From Georgenia satyanarayanai (lineage in GTDB: Bacteria > Actinomycetota > Actinomycetes > Actinomycetales > Actinomycetaceae): DNA of 64,000 nucleotides. Position 1 is the stretch's first letter, and each line of letters starts with the position of its first letter. The position numbers were made by a program, and so were the translations under genes. The notes beneath the pieces were generated by a model, which was not told where the DNA came from, did not search any database, and was given only the letters and a program-made list of their open reading frames with translations. The stretch covers positions 43,531-107,530 of the forward strand of contig NZ_VUKC01000011.1 in assembly GCF_009193135.1 (NCBI RefSeq). The letters are read 5' to 3'. This document shows, piece by piece, positions 31,989 through 40,549 of this stretch.

Positions 31989-33541
31989 GCCCGGTCCTCG
32001 ACGTCGCCGGCCTCACCGTCACCTTCCCCGGGGTCGGGGAGGTGCTGCGCGGTGTGGACCTGCGCCTGGAGGCGGGACGGTGCCTCGCCGTCGTCGGGGA
32101 GTCCGGCGCCGGGAAGTCGGTGCTGGCGCGCAGCCTCGTCGGGCTGGCCGGGGAGGGCGGTGCCCCCGCGCGGGTGAGCGCGAAGCGACTCGCCGTGGCG
32201 GGGCGGGACGTGCTCGGCGCCAGCGCGCGGCAGTGGCGGGAGCTGCGCGGAGAGCGGGTCGGGCTCGTCCTCCAGGACGCGCTGCAGTCCCTCGACCCGC
32301 TCCGCACCGTCGGTGCGGAGGTGGGCGAGTCCCTCGCGGTGCGCGGGGTGGGGCGCGTCGAGCGGCACGAGCGGGTGCTCGCCGCCCTCGCCGCCGCCGG
32401 GCTCGACGAGCCGGCGGTGCGCGCGGCGCAGCGCTCCGGCGAGCTGTCCGGCGGGATGCGCCAACGGGCGCTCATCGCCTCGGCCATCGTGTCCGAGCCG
32501 GCACTCCTGGTGGCCGACGAGCCGACCACCGCCCTCGACGCGACCGTCGCGCAGGGCGTGCTCGAGCTCCTCGGCCGGCTGCGCGACGCCGGGACCGCGA
32601 TCCTCCTCGTCAGTCACGACCTCGGTGCCGTCGCGCGGCTGGCCGACGACGTCGTCGTGCTCGACGGCGGCCGCGTGGTCGAGTGCGGACCGGCCGACGT
32701 CGTCCTCACCGGCCCGTCCCACGAGGTGACCCGCGCGCTCCTCGGCGCCGTCCCCCGCGGCTCGCGGCGGCCCGCGGCCGCCGGGCCGGGGCCGGAGGTG
32801 CTGCGTGCAGCAGGCCTGCACCGCCGCTACCGGCTGCCCGGCGGAGGCACGGTCGACGCGCTCGACGACGTCTCGCTCGTCGTGCGTCGCGGCGAGGCCG
32901 TGGGGGTGGTCGGGGAGTCCGGGAGCGGGAAGTCGACGCTCGCGCGGGTGCTCGTCGCCGCCGAGCAGCCCGACGCCGGACGGGTGGAGCTGGCCGGAGA
33001 GCCGTGGAGCGAGCTCCCCGAGCGTCGGCGCCGGCCGCGGCGCCACCTCGTACGGCTGGTCCCTCAGGACCCGCTGGGCTCCTTCGACCCGCGCTGGAGC
33101 GCGGGCCAGGTGCTGCGCGCGGCGGTCCGGGCGTCGGGCAGCAGCCGCACGCCGGAGGAGCTGCTCGAGCTCGTCCGGCTGCCCGCCGCGACCCTGCGCC
33201 GCCGCCCGAGGGCGCTGTCCGGCGGCCAGCGGCAGCGGCTCGCCATCGCCCGCGCCCTGGCGGCCGACCCCGAGGTGCTCGTCCTCGACGAGCCCGTCTC
33301 CGCGCTCGACGTCACCGTCCAGGCGGCGATCCTCGAGCTGCTCGTCGACCTGCAGGAGCGCACCGGGACCGCCCTCGTGCTGGTGTCGCACGACCTCGCC
33401 GTCGTGCGGCAGGTGTGCGAACGCGTCGTCGTCATGCAGGGCGGCCGCGTGGTGGAGGAAGGCCCGGTCGAGCAGGTCTGGCAGCATCCCCAGGCCACCC
33501 TGACGCGCGCCCTCCTGTCGGCAGCCACCCCCCTGCCCTAA
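31985..33541 (+). CDS. Dual-domain peptide-type ABC transporter ATPase (DppD-DppF fusion)
   Basis: A 518-residue protein with two complete ABC ATPase domains in tandem. Domain 1 (about 1-250) has Walker A GESGAGKS, signature LSGGMRQR and Walker B LLVADEPTTALD. Domain 2 (about 270-510) has Walker A GESGSGKST, signature LSGGQRQR and Walker B LVLDEPVSALD. The fusion replaces separate DppD and DppF subunits and is common in actinobacteria. It completes a four-gene operon in which genes after the binding protein overlap. A long palindrome follows. Confidence 0.93.
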   Translation: MSPVLDVAGLTVTFPGVGEVLRGVDLRLEAGRCLAVVGESGAGKSVLARSLVGLAGEGGAPARVSAKRLAVAGRDVLGASARQWRELRGERVGLVLQDALQSLDPLRTVGAEVGESLAVRGVGRVERHERVLAALAAAGLDEPAVRAAQRSGELSGGMRQRALIASAIVSEPALLVADEPTTALDATVAQGVLELLGRLRDAGTAILLVSHDLGAVARLADDVVVLDGGRVVECGPADVVLTGPSHEVTRALLGAVPRGSRRPAAAGPGPEVLRAAGLHRRYRLPGGGTVDALDDVSLVVRRGEAVGVVGESGSGKSTLARVLVAAEQPDAGRVELAGEPWSELPERRRRPRRHLVRLVPQDPLGSFDPRWSAGQVLRAAVRASGSSRTPEELLELVRLPAATLRRRPRALSGGQRQRLAIARALAADPEVLVLDEPVSALDVTVQAAILELLVDLQERTGTALVLVSHDLAVVRQVCERVVVMQGGRVVEEGPVEQVWQHPQATLTRALLSAATPLP

Positions 33542-33556
33542 CCCCGCGCCCCACCC

Positions 33557-33622
33557 CAACTACGCAATTGGTGAGTTGACCGACGCCCTGGCGATCCTGG
33601 GCGTCGGTCAACTCACCAATTG
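33557..33622. terminator. Long perfect palindrome between convergent ABC-ATPase and ppc genes
   Basis: A perfect 24-bp inverted repeat (33565-33588 with 33599-33622) and a 10-nt loop occupy the convergent gap. It likely works as a bidirectional terminator. The left flank and arm (CAACTACGCAATTGGT from 33557) nearly match the palindrome at 42009-42083 read on the opposite strand, so it belongs to a dispersed family. Confidence 0.8.
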
Positions 33623-33642
33623 GCCGATAACCGGGGGTCGGG

Positions 33643-36315
33643 TCAGCCGGTGTTCTGGAGGCCTGCGGCGATGCCGTTGACCGACAGCAGGAGGAGACGC
33701 TTGATCTCCGCCAGCTCCTCCTCGGTGCGGGCCTCGCCGTTCTCCGTGCGCAGCGCGCGCAGGGCACGCAGCTGGATGAGCGAGAGCGCGTCGACGTACG
33801 GGTTGCGCAGCTGGACCGCGCGGCCCAGCACCCGGCGTCCCTCGAGCGGGTACTCGTGGCCGGTGATCTTCAGGACCCACTCGGTGGTGAGGTCGAGCTC
33901 CTCGAGCACGAGACCGGCGAGGTCCTCGCGGTCCCCGAGGGCGAGGTACTGGCGGGCGATGCGCCGGTCCGTCTTGGCCAGCGACATCTCGACGTTGTCG
34001 ATGAGCGTGTTGAACAGCGGCCACTCGCGGTAGGCGGTGCGCAGCTGCTCGAGATCACCGACCGCGGCGAGCGCGGTGCCCAGACCGAACCAGCCGGTGA
34101 GGTTGATGCGCGCCTGGGTCCAGGCGAACACCCACGGGATGGCGCGCAGGTCCTCGAGGGACTCCACCGACAGGCCGCGGCGGGCCGGACGGGAGCCGAG
34201 CGGCAGCAGGCCGACCTCCTCCTGCGGGGTGACCTGCGCGAACCACGGCGCGAAACCCTCGGCGTGGATGAGGCCGAAGAAGCGCTCGCGCGAGCGCTCG
34301 TCCAGCGTGCGGGCGAGGTCCGCGAAACGCGCGGCGGCCTCGGCGTTGCGCTTCTCGGTCGACGGCGCGGACGCGAGGAGCGTGGCGGCAGCCACCTGGT
34401 CGATGTGCCGGGCGGCGATCGCGCGGTCCCCGTAGCGGGCGGTGATGACCTCGCCCTGCTCGGTGAGCTTGAAGCGGCCGTCCACCGAGTGCGGCGGCTG
34501 GGCGAGGATCGCGCGGTTCGCCGGGCCGCCACCGCGGCCCAGGGCCCCGCCCTTGCCGTGGAAGAGCGTGAGGCGGATGTCGCGGCGCTGCGCCCAGGCG
34601 GCGATCTCCTCCTGCGCGGTGTAGATCGCCAGGGTCGCGGAGACCGGCCCGACGTCCTTGGCCGAGTCGGAGTAGCCGAGCATGACCTCCAGGCGGCGGC
34701 CGGTCTGCTCGAGGCGGGCCTGCACCTGCGGGACCTCGAGCATCTCCTCGAGGATCCGCGGGGCGTTCTGGAGGTCGTCGAAGGTCTCGAACAGCGGCAC
34801 GACGTCGAGCACCGGCGCGGCCTCCGCCGAGCCGAGCGCGTGCTCGGCGAGGCGGTAGACGGCGATGAGGTCCTCGCTGCTGCGGGTGAAGGAGACCGTG
34901 TAGCGGCGGCAGGCGTCGACGCCGTGACGGCGCTGGATAGCGGCGATCGAGCGGAAGGTCTCGAGGACCTCCTCCGGGTCGACGCTCGGCTCGGACATCG
35001 AGTCGGGGTCGGCGATCCACGCCAAGGTCTGGGCGTGCACCTTGGAGTGCTGGCGCACCTCGAGCTCGGTGAGGTGGAAGCCGAAGGACTCCACCTGCCA
35101 GATGAGGTTCTGCAGGTCGCCGTGGGCCTTGCGCAGCGCGCCGGCCTGACGCAGGGAGTCCTGGACCACCCGCAGGTCCTCGAGCAGCTCGTCGGCACCC
35201 GAGTAGGCGAGGTCGGCGTCGCGCTCACGCGTGGCGGCGAGGCGGGCCGCGGCCACGAGCATGACCCGGCGGTGCGGCTCGCGCGGGGACCGGGCGGCCA
35301 CCTGCGCGGTGACGTCCTCAGAGAGCTGGCGCTGGGTGGCCCACAGGGCGGTGAGCTCGGCGGACGGCGGGGTGGTCTTCTCGTCGAGGGTCATCGCCAG
35401 GCCCACGCGGGCGGTCTCCCGCTCGAGGGCGGTGAGGATGTGCTCGGCGGCGATCGCGGCGGCCTGCCGGGTGACCTTGGCGGTGACGTTCGGGTTGCCG
35501 TCACGGTCCGCGCCGATCCAGCTGCCCAGCCGCACGAAGGGCGTCGCGCGGGGTGCGGCGAGGCCGCGCTCCTCGCCGAGCAGCCAGTCGTCGGTCTGGC
35601 GGTAGACCTGCGGCAGCACCTCGAAGAGGGTCGCCTCGAAGACGGACATCGCCGTGAAGACCTCGTCGACCGGCGAGGGCTTCGACTCACGCAGGTGAGC
35701 GGTGCGCCACATCGTGTCGATCTCCGCGAGCAGGCGGCGCTCGATGCGCAGCCGGCCGTTGGCGCCCAGCCGGGGGTCGTCCGCCTCGGCGACGAGCTCG
35801 GAGATCCGGCGGATCGAGCCGGAGACGGCGCGCCGACGGGCCTCGGTCGGGTGGGCAGTGAGGACGGGGTGGAACTCGATCTCGCGCAGGCGCCGGGCGG
35901 CCTCCTCCGCAGACGTCTCGGCGGCCAGCTGCTCGTAGGCGCCGGCGAGGGCGTCGGGGCGCGGGGTGGCGTCCTCCCGGGCGCGCAGGGCGCGGACCCG
36001 GTGGTACTCCTCGGCGAGGTTGACGAGGTGGAAGTAGCAGGTGAAGGCACGGGCGACCTGGTCGGCGCGCTCGACGCTGAAGGAGTCGATGAGCGCCTGG
36101 GCCTCCGCGAGGCGGCCGTCGCCGTCGGTGTCCTCGACGGCGCCGATCGCCAGCTCGCGGAGGCGCTCGACGTCGGAGAAGAGCTCCTCCCCGCCGTCCT
36201 CGCGCAGGACCCGCCCGAGGAGCGCACCGAGGGTGCGGACGTCGGCGCGCAGGTCGTCGGGCATGTCGAGGCGGGCGTTGCTCCGTGCTTCGTCCGGTGA
36301 GGAGGTCTGCATCAT
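33643..36315 (-). CDS. ppc: Phosphoenolpyruvate carboxylase
   Basis: An 890-residue enzyme that carboxylates PEP to oxaloacetate, replenishing the TCA cycle. Family motifs are the catalytic-His segment VLTAHPTEARRR near residue 152, LGSWIGADRDGNPNVTAK near 266, VRQHSKVHAQTLAWI, MLGYSDSAKDVG near 545, and the glycine loop FHGKGGALGRGGGPANRAI near 590. The C-terminus VNGIAAGLQNTG is canonical. Two ATG codons stand side by side at 36315 and 36312. TAACCT ends 6 nt before the first, supporting a leaderless start there. Confidence 0.97.
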   Translation of the reverse strand: MMQTSSPDEARSNARLDMPDDLRADVRTLGALLGRVLREDGGEELFSDVERLRELAIGAVEDTDGDGRLAEAQALIDSFSVERADQVARAFTCYFHLVNLAEEYHRVRALRAREDATPRPDALAGAYEQLAAETSAEEAARRLREIEFHPVLTAHPTEARRRAVSGSIRRISELVAEADDPRLGANGRLRIERRLLAEIDTMWRTAHLRESKPSPVDEVFTAMSVFEATLFEVLPQVYRQTDDWLLGEERGLAAPRATPFVRLGSWIGADRDGNPNVTAKVTRQAAAIAAEHILTALERETARVGLAMTLDEKTTPPSAELTALWATQRQLSEDVTAQVAARSPREPHRRVMLVAAARLAATRERDADLAYSGADELLEDLRVVQDSLRQAGALRKAHGDLQNLIWQVESFGFHLTELEVRQHSKVHAQTLAWIADPDSMSEPSVDPEEVLETFRSIAAIQRRHGVDACRRYTVSFTRSSEDLIAVYRLAEHALGSAEAAPVLDVVPLFETFDDLQNAPRILEEMLEVPQVQARLEQTGRRLEVMLGYSDSAKDVGPVSATLAIYTAQEEIAAWAQRRDIRLTLFHGKGGALGRGGGPANRAILAQPPHSVDGRFKLTEQGEVITARYGDRAIAARHIDQVAAATLLASAPSTEKRNAEAAARFADLARTLDERSRERFFGLIHAEGFAPWFAQVTPQEEVGLLPLGSRPARRGLSVESLEDLRAIPWVFAWTQARINLTGWFGLGTALAAVGDLEQLRTAYREWPLFNTLIDNVEMSLAKTDRRIARQYLALGDREDLAGLVLEELDLTTEWVLKITGHEYPLEGRRVLGRAVQLRNPYVDALSLIQLRALRALRTENGEARTEEELAEIKRLLLLSVNGIAAGLQNTG

Positions 36316-36321
36316 GGGCTC

Positions 36322-36327
36322 AGGTTA
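36322..36327 (-). promoter_or_regulatory. Leaderless -10 box (TAACCT) for ppc
   Basis: On the minus strand TAACCT ends 6 nt before the ATG at 36315. Confidence 0.45.
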
Positions 36328-36416
36328 ACGACACCCGGCGGAGGGCCGTGCCTCGCGTCCACCCAGTGCAGGCGTGCGCGGTCACCGTCGCCGTGCTACC
36401 CCTTCCCCACCCTCCC

Positions 36417-36470
36417 GCCGACAGCCGACTTACCACCGCCAGCCGAGTTACCGCCGACAGCCGAGTTACC
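36417..36470. repeat. Left array of 18-bp tandem repeats (three units)
   Basis: Three consecutive 18-nt units of the type GCCGACAGCCGAGTTACC, with two to three differences between units. The third unit contains the stop codon of the epimerase gene (TAA on the minus strand at 36468-36466). The same unit occurs inverted on the other side of that gene and once at 51638. Confidence 0.85.
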
Positions 36471-37434
36471 GACCGCTGAGAAGCTCGAGAAGCTCCCTCT
36501 CCTCCGCCGGCGTCAGCCCCGACCGGCGCTCCCGCCCCACGCCGCGCACCATTTCGTCGCCCAGGACCCGCTCGACGGTCTCGCCCAGCGGGCGGACGGC
36601 GCCACCGGCGGTGAGGTAGGCCGCGTTGCTCCGCCGAGAGTGGCCGACGTGGCTCGCGGGGAGCCACAGCGGCAGCGAGCGTGGGCCCGCCCAGTAGTGG
36701 ACGTCGTGCGCGAGCAGCCAGGCCTCCTCGGCCGGCACGAGCTCACCGGCGAAACCGGCCGCCTCACCGACCACGGCGAGCACGTCACCGAGCGGGTGGC
36801 TGTGCCCGACGGCGTCGACGGTCCCGCCCCGTCCCGTCCGCGCCGCCCGGACGATCCAGGCGGCGAGGTCACCGACGTCGATCATCTGGACGAACTGGCC
36901 CGCGGGCTCCGGAGTGAGGACACGGCCGCCGCGCCGGAGGCGGGCGGGCCAGTAGCCGAAGCGGTCGCTCGGGTCACCCGGCCCGGCGATGAGCCCCGGC
37001 CGCACGATGTGCAGCCGCCCGTCGAGGCGGTCAGTTGTCGCGCGCTCCGCGGCAACCTTGGCGTGGGCGTAGTCGGTGAGGTCGGTCGGCTCGACGACGG
37101 CGGCCGACTCGTCCGCGCCCGGCTCGTCGTGGCCCGCGTACACCGAGATGCTCGACACGAGGGTCCAGTGGGCGGCCCGGTCGGCGAGCGCGTCGAGGGC
37201 CGGACCGACCAGCTCGGGCTGGTAGGCGAGCTCGACGACGGCGTCCCACTCGCCGTCGAGATGGTCGTACGCGCCGGGGTGGGCGCGGTCCGCGCGGACC
37301 AGCCGCGCGCCGTCGGGCACGTCGCCCGACGTGCCACGCGCGAGGCAGACCACCTCGGCGCCGTCCACCACGGCGGCCCTGGCCACCTCGCGGCCGAGCC
37401 AGGCCGTGCCGCCGAGGACGAGGATGCGTCGCAT
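36466..37434 (-). CDS. NAD-dependent epimerase/dehydratase family protein
   Basis: A 322-residue extended-SDR protein. The Rossmann motif is ILVLGGTAWLGREVARAAV at residues 4-22, where GGTxxLG replaces the common GxxGxxG. VVELAYQPE follows near residue 74, and the catalytic-type Ser-Tyr region near SSISVYAGHDEPG leads to DYAHAKVAAE with a Tyr-x3-Lys pattern. It resembles the reductase/isomerase group that acts on nucleotide sugars or isoprenoid quinones; the substrate is unknown. I chose the ATG at 37434, because in-frame upstream sequence is only the tandem-repeat array. The gene is bracketed by inverted 18-bp repeat arrays. Confidence 0.85.
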   Translation of the reverse strand: MRRILVLGGTAWLGREVARAAVVDGAEVVCLARGTSGDVPDGARLVRADRAHPGAYDHLDGEWDAVVELAYQPELVGPALDALADRAAHWTLVSSISVYAGHDEPGADESAAVVEPTDLTDYAHAKVAAERATTDRLDGRLHIVRPGLIAGPGDPSDRFGYWPARLRRGGRVLTPEPAGQFVQMIDVGDLAAWIVRAARTGRGGTVDAVGHSHPLGDVLAVVGEAAGFAGELVPAEEAWLLAHDVHYWAGPRSLPLWLPASHVGHSRRSNAAYLTAGGAVRPLGETVERVLGDEMVRGVGRERRSGLTPAEERELLELLSGR

Positions 37435-37484
37435 CCCTGTAGCCAACCGCGCGAGGCGGCGCCGTGGAAGGGGGCCGGTGGAAT

Positions 37485-37606
37485 TCAGCTCTCGGCGACA
37501 AGTCAGCCCTCGGCGACAAGTCAGCCCTCGGCGACAAGTCAGCCCTCGGCGACAAGTCAGCCCTCGGCGACAAGTCAACTGTCGGCGGGAACTCGGCTGT
37601 GGGCGG
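37485..37606. repeat. Right array of 18-bp tandem repeats (six to seven units)
   Basis: Four identical units of CTCGGCGACAAGTCAGCC begin at 37491, followed by one near-identical and one to two diverged units. The diverged unit at 37587-37604 is, in reverse complement, 16/18 identical to the third unit of the left array. The array lies between the MBL gene stop and the epimerase start, and ends 10 nt before the MBL stop codon. Confidence 0.9.
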
Positions 37607-37616
37607 AGGGGGGCTG

Positions 37617-38411
37617 CTACAGGTGCCAGGTGGCGCCCGGGGCGGCGAGCTCGATAGGGCCGCCGTAGACCTCGGCGGCCTCGGCGCGGACGACCTCAGC
37701 ATCGGTCCACGGCGGCAGGTGGGTGAGGACGAGGTGCCGGGCGGCGGCGAGCGTCGCGGCCTGTCCCGCCCGCCGGCCGGTGAGGTGGATGCCGCGCACG
37801 GAGTCCCGTCCCTCCTGGAACGCCGCCTCGCAGAGGAACAGGTCGGCGTCCCGGGCGAGCTCGACCAGCCCGTCGCACGTGTCGGTGTCCCCGGAGTAGG
37901 CGAGCACCACCTCGCCGCGGCCGTCCTCCGACGGCCCGGTCACCCGGATCCCGAAGGCCGGCACGGGGTGGTCGACGGCGACGGACTCGAGGCGCAGCGG
38001 CCCCACGGTCACCGCGTCGCCGGGGGTGTGCGCGGCGAACGTGAAGGAGGTGTCCAGCGCGCTGAGGTCCTCCTCCATCGTCAGCGCGCCGATCCGCTCC
38101 GGGGTGTCGGCCGGTCCCAGGACCCGCACCGGCCCGAGGGCGCCGGCCGGGTGGTAACGCCGGTAGACCTCCAGGCCGGTCATGTCGACGACGTGGTCGG
38201 CGTGGAGGTGGCTGAGGACGACGGCGTCGAGGCGAGCCGGGTCGAGGTGGCGCAGCAGCGCTCCGAAGGCGCCCGAACCGAGGTCGAGGACGATGCTCCA
38301 GGTCCGCGTGGTGCCGTCCTCGTCGGGCGCGTCGGCCTGGACGAGGTAGCACGAGGCGGCGGACTCCGGGCCGGACATCGACCCGGAGCAGCCCACGACC
38401 GTCAGCCTCAT
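37617..38411 (-). CDS. Metallo-beta-lactamase-fold hydrolase (Rv1339-like; possible cAMP phosphodiesterase)
   Basis: A 264-residue MBL-fold protein closely similar in layout to mycobacterial Rv1339. The start [20 protein letters not shown], the metal-binding [15 protein letters not shown] (HxHxDH) near residue 70, the [15 protein letters not shown] loop, the Asp ligand in AYSGDT near 187, and the final LTHLPPW His ligand near 237 are all visible. Rv1339 has been reported as an atypical class II cAMP phosphodiesterase, so cyclic-nucleotide hydrolysis is a fair hypothesis; a tRNA-processing RNase Z-like role is an alternative. It overlaps the upstream murI by 4 nt. Confidence 0.88.
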   Translation of the reverse strand: MRLTVVGCSGSMSGPESAASCYLVQADAPDEDGTTRTWSIVLDLGSGAFGALLRHLDPARLDAVVLSHLHADHVVDMTGLEVYRRYHPAGALGPVRVLGPADTPERIGALTMEEDLSALDTSFTFAAHTPGDAVTVGPLRLESVAVDHPVPAFGIRVTGPSEDGRGEVVLAYSGDTDTCDGLVELARDADLFLCEAAFQEGRDSVRGIHLTGRRAGQAATLAAARHLVLTHLPPWTDAEVVRAEAAEVYGGPIELAAPGATWHL

Positions 38412-39232
38412 GCGGTGACCTCCAGCTCGGCGTCGCTGTCGACGCGGTCGACCTCGGGCCCGAGGAACCGGCGGGCGAGCCGGGAGAAGCTCGCGCCGTC
38501 GCCCGTCGCGAGGAAGCGGTGTTCCGGTGGTGGGGCGGCGGGGTCCCGCTCGAGGTCGTGGGCCACGAGCATCCGGTAGGTGTCCTTAGCCGTCTCCTCG
38601 GCGCTCGAGACGAGCGTGACCTCCTCGCCCATGACGTAGGAGATGACGCCGGTGAGCAGCGGGTAGTGGGTGCAGCCGAGGACCAGGGTGTCCACGCCGG
38701 CCGCCCGGACCGGCTCGAGGTACTCGCGCGCGGCCTGGAGGACCTCCGGGCCCGAGGTGACGCCCCGCTCGACGAACTCGACGAAGCGCGGGGCGGCGTT
38801 CATCGTCAGCTCCAGGTGTGGCGCTGCGGCGAAGGCGTCGCGGTAGGCGCCCGACTCGATGGTCGCGCGGGTCCCGATGACCCCGACCTTCCCGCTGCGG
38901 GTCGCGGCGACGGCGCGGCGCACCGCGGGCTGGATGACCTCGACGACGGGCACGCCACCTCCCACCGAGTAGCGCTCCCGCGCGTCGCGCAGGACGGCGG
39001 AGGAGGCGGAGTTGCACGCGATGACGAGGGCCTTGACCCCGGAGGCGACGAGCCGGTCCATGACGTCGAGCGCGAGCGCCCGGACATCGGCGATCGGCTT
39101 GGGCCCGTAGGGCGTGTGCGCGGTGTCCCCGATGTAGAGCATCGACTCGTGGGGCAGCTGGTCAAGGATGGCGCGCGCGACCGTGAGGCCTCCGACACCG
39201 GAGTCGAAGACACCGATCGGTGCGTCGTTCAC
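38408..39232 (-). CDS. murI: Glutamate racemase
   Basis: A 274-residue enzyme that supplies D-glutamate for peptidoglycan. [18 protein letters not shown] is at residues 6-23, and [11 protein letters not shown] is near 34. The two catalytic cysteines lie in VIACNSASS near residue 75 and LGCTHYPLL near 187. The GTG start at 39232 is preceded by TACGCT at 8 nt. Upstream is DUF2017 and downstream the MBL gene, the conserved actinobacterial order. Confidence 0.96.
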   Translation of the reverse strand: MNDAPIGVFDSGVGGLTVARAILDQLPHESMLYIGDTAHTPYGPKPIADVRALALDVMDRLVASGVKALVIACNSASSAVLRDARERYSVGGGVPVVEVIQPAVRRAVAATRSGKVGVIGTRATIESGAYRDAFAAAPHLELTMNAAPRFVEFVERGVTSGPEVLQAAREYLEPVRAAGVDTLVLGCTHYPLLTGVISYVMGEEVTLVSSAEETAKDTYRMLVAHDLERDPAAPPPEHRFLATGDGASFSRLARRFLGPEVDRVDSDAELEVTA

Positions 39233-39240
39233 GCTGCCCG

Positions 39241-39246
39241 AGCGTA
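39241..39246 (-). promoter_or_regulatory. Possible leaderless -10 box (TACGCT) for murI
   Basis: On the minus strand TACGCT ends 8 nt before the GTG at 39232, within the 17-nt gap after DUF2017. murI may also be read from the clpS promoter. Confidence 0.35.
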
Positions 39247-39249
39247 GTG

Positions 39250-39864
39250 TCACGACGCCCCGCCCGACATGGCCTCCAGGAGTGACTCCTGCCACCACGT
39301 GAGGGCGGCGTAGAGGCTGGTGAGCGCGGCGTCGAGCTCGTCGGCGGCGGTCTGCGGCTCCCGCGCGCCGGCACGCTCGTGAACCCGCTCGGCGTCCTCG
39401 TCGGTCTCGATGCCCAGGCGGGCCGCGAGCACGAGGCGCAGGTCGGTCAGCGCCGACAGCCAGGCCCGCTCCTCCCCCGCCCGCACGACGACGATGCCGG
39501 AGCTCGCGTCGAGGGCGTCGTGCACCACCCGCAGCTGCTCGGCCTTGGTCGCGCGCAGCGAGCCCTCGGTGAGGCGGCGCATCTCGGCGGCGAGCTCGTC
39601 GTCGTCGGTGCTCGCGGGGGGCAGCAGCCGGGCCAGCGCCGGGTCCCGCGGGGGCTGCCCGGCGGCGGGGTCCCAGTCGAGGGCGGCGAGGACCTGCTCG
39701 TCGGTCGACGACGCGGGCGAGCCGCCGTCGTCGTCGTGCGTGTCCGTGCCGAGGGGCAGGCCGAGGAGCTCGCAGGTGTCGGCGGTCACCCGCGCGATGA
39801 TCCGCAGCTCCGCCCGCTCGAGCTCGCAGGCCCAGCCGCCGGGGACGGCGGTGAAGGCGCGCAT
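39250..39864 (-). CDS. DUF2017 family protein
   Basis: A 204-residue protein of the actinobacterial DUF2017 family. It starts [20 protein letters not shown], has an acidic middle ([15 protein letters not shown]), and ends with the [19 protein letters not shown] helix. Family members lie next to clpS in many actinobacteria; the function is unknown, perhaps connected with Clp proteolysis (inference). It starts next to the clpS stop with no gap. Confidence 0.87.
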   Translation of the reverse strand: MRAFTAVPGGWACELERAELRIIARVTADTCELLGLPLGTDTHDDDGGSPASSTDEQVLAALDWDPAAGQPPRDPALARLLPPASTDDDELAAEMRRLTEGSLRATKAEQLRVVHDALDASSGIVVVRAGEERAWLSALTDLRLVLAARLGIETDEDAERVHERAGAREPQTAADELDAALTSLYAALTWWQESLLEAMSGGAS

Positions 39865-40170
39865 TCAGCCCTCTCCCTCGGGGGCGAGGGTGGCCCACAG
39901 GCCGTAGGAGTGCATGGCCGTCACGTGGACCTCCATCGTCTCGCGGGCCCCCTCGGCGACGACGGCGTGGCCGTCGTGGTGGACCTGGAGCATGAGCTCG
40001 TGGGCCCGCTCCCGCGAGTACCCGAAGTAGGTGCGGAACACGTAGGTCACGTAGCTCATGAGGTTGACCGGGTCGTTCCACACGATGGTGCGCCACGGAC
40101 GCGCAGGACGTCGTTCCTCCTGCTGCGTCTCCTCCGGCACGGTGACCGGGCGGGGTGTCGTGACCGTCAT
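39865..40170 (-). CDS. clpS: ATP-dependent Clp protease adaptor ClpS
   Basis: A 101-residue adaptor that binds N-degron substrates and passes them to ClpA/ClpC. A flexible N-tail (1-24) leads to the core: [20 protein letters not shown] with the conserved Asn-Asp, [18 protein letters not shown], and the [21 protein letters not shown]-terminal helix. TAGGCT ends 6 nt before the ATG. The downstream order DUF2017-murI-MBL matches mycobacteria. Confidence 0.96.
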   Translation of the reverse strand: MTVTTPRPVTVPEETQQEERRPARPWRTIVWNDPVNLMSYVTYVFRTYFGYSRERAHELMLQVHHDGHAVVAEGARETMEVHVTAMHSYGLWATLAPEGEG

Positions 40171-40176
40171 GCTCCC

Positions 40177-40182
40177 AGCCTA
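40177..40182 (-). promoter_or_regulatory. Leaderless -10 box (TAGGCT) for clpS
   Basis: On the minus strand TAGGCT ends 6 nt before the clpS ATG at 40170. Confidence 0.5.
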
Positions 40183-40202
40183 GGCACGAGCGGGGACGTG
40201 CG

Positions 40203-40257
40203 CGTCCAGGTTCCTGGACGCGGCGAGGCCCGGCAGGAGCGTTCCTGCCGGGCCTCG
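40203..40257 (-). terminator. Tandem hairpins downstream of the small membrane-protein gene
   Basis: A perfect 15-bp stem with 4-nt loop (40224-40238 with 40243-40257), followed on the minus strand by an 8-bp stem with 2-nt loop (40203-40210 with 40213-40220). They separate the small upstream gene from the clpS promoter and form a likely terminator. Confidence 0.75.
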
Positions 40258-40297
40258 GACAACGTGTGACGGCGGTCGAAGGACCGCCGACCGGGCG

Positions 40298-40453
40298 CTA
40301 CACCCTGTTCTTGCCGCGTCCCACCAGCGAGAGGATGAGCGAGATCACGAGGATGGCGACACCGATCCAGATGAGGATCTGCGCGGCCTCCACAGCCACA
40401 CCGATGATGAGCATGATCACGCCGACAATGATGAGGATCAGCCACAAGGACAT
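40298..40453 (-). CDS. Small two-helix membrane protein
   Basis: A 51-residue hydrophobic protein, not assigned to a named family. Two membrane segments (about residues 2-20, LWLILIIVGVIMLIIGVAV, and 25-43, ILIWIGVAILVISLILSLV) are separated by a short EAAQ turn and end in a basic tail GRGKNRV. I chose the ATG at 40453 because AAGGGAG precedes it by 7 nt and upstream codons encode no hydrophobic sequence. Similar tiny proteins are common in actinobacteria, often stress-related. It is terminated by strong hairpins, implying an independent and possibly abundant transcript. Confidence 0.75.
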   Translation of the reverse strand: MSLWLILIIVGVIMLIIGVAVEAAQILIWIGVAILVISLILSLVGRGKNRV

Positions 40454-40549
40454 ACCGAGCTCCCTTCGTTCCGGTACCTGTCCGGCACCGCAGTGACCCC
40501 AATCGTTGCGGAACCTGTTCACCTCGGCATCTTGAAACGGAAAGTTCGC

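Noticed and set aside
37435..37578. A possible N-terminal extension of the epimerase with a repeated TCRRGL peptide, read through the 18-bp repeats.
   Set aside because: The 18-bp unit simply has no stop in that frame. The Rossmann motif starts right after the ATG at 37434, as in the family, so the extension is not needed.
36417..37606. CRISPR array.
   Set aside because: The units are 18-bp tandem repeats without spacers, and no cas genes are present.
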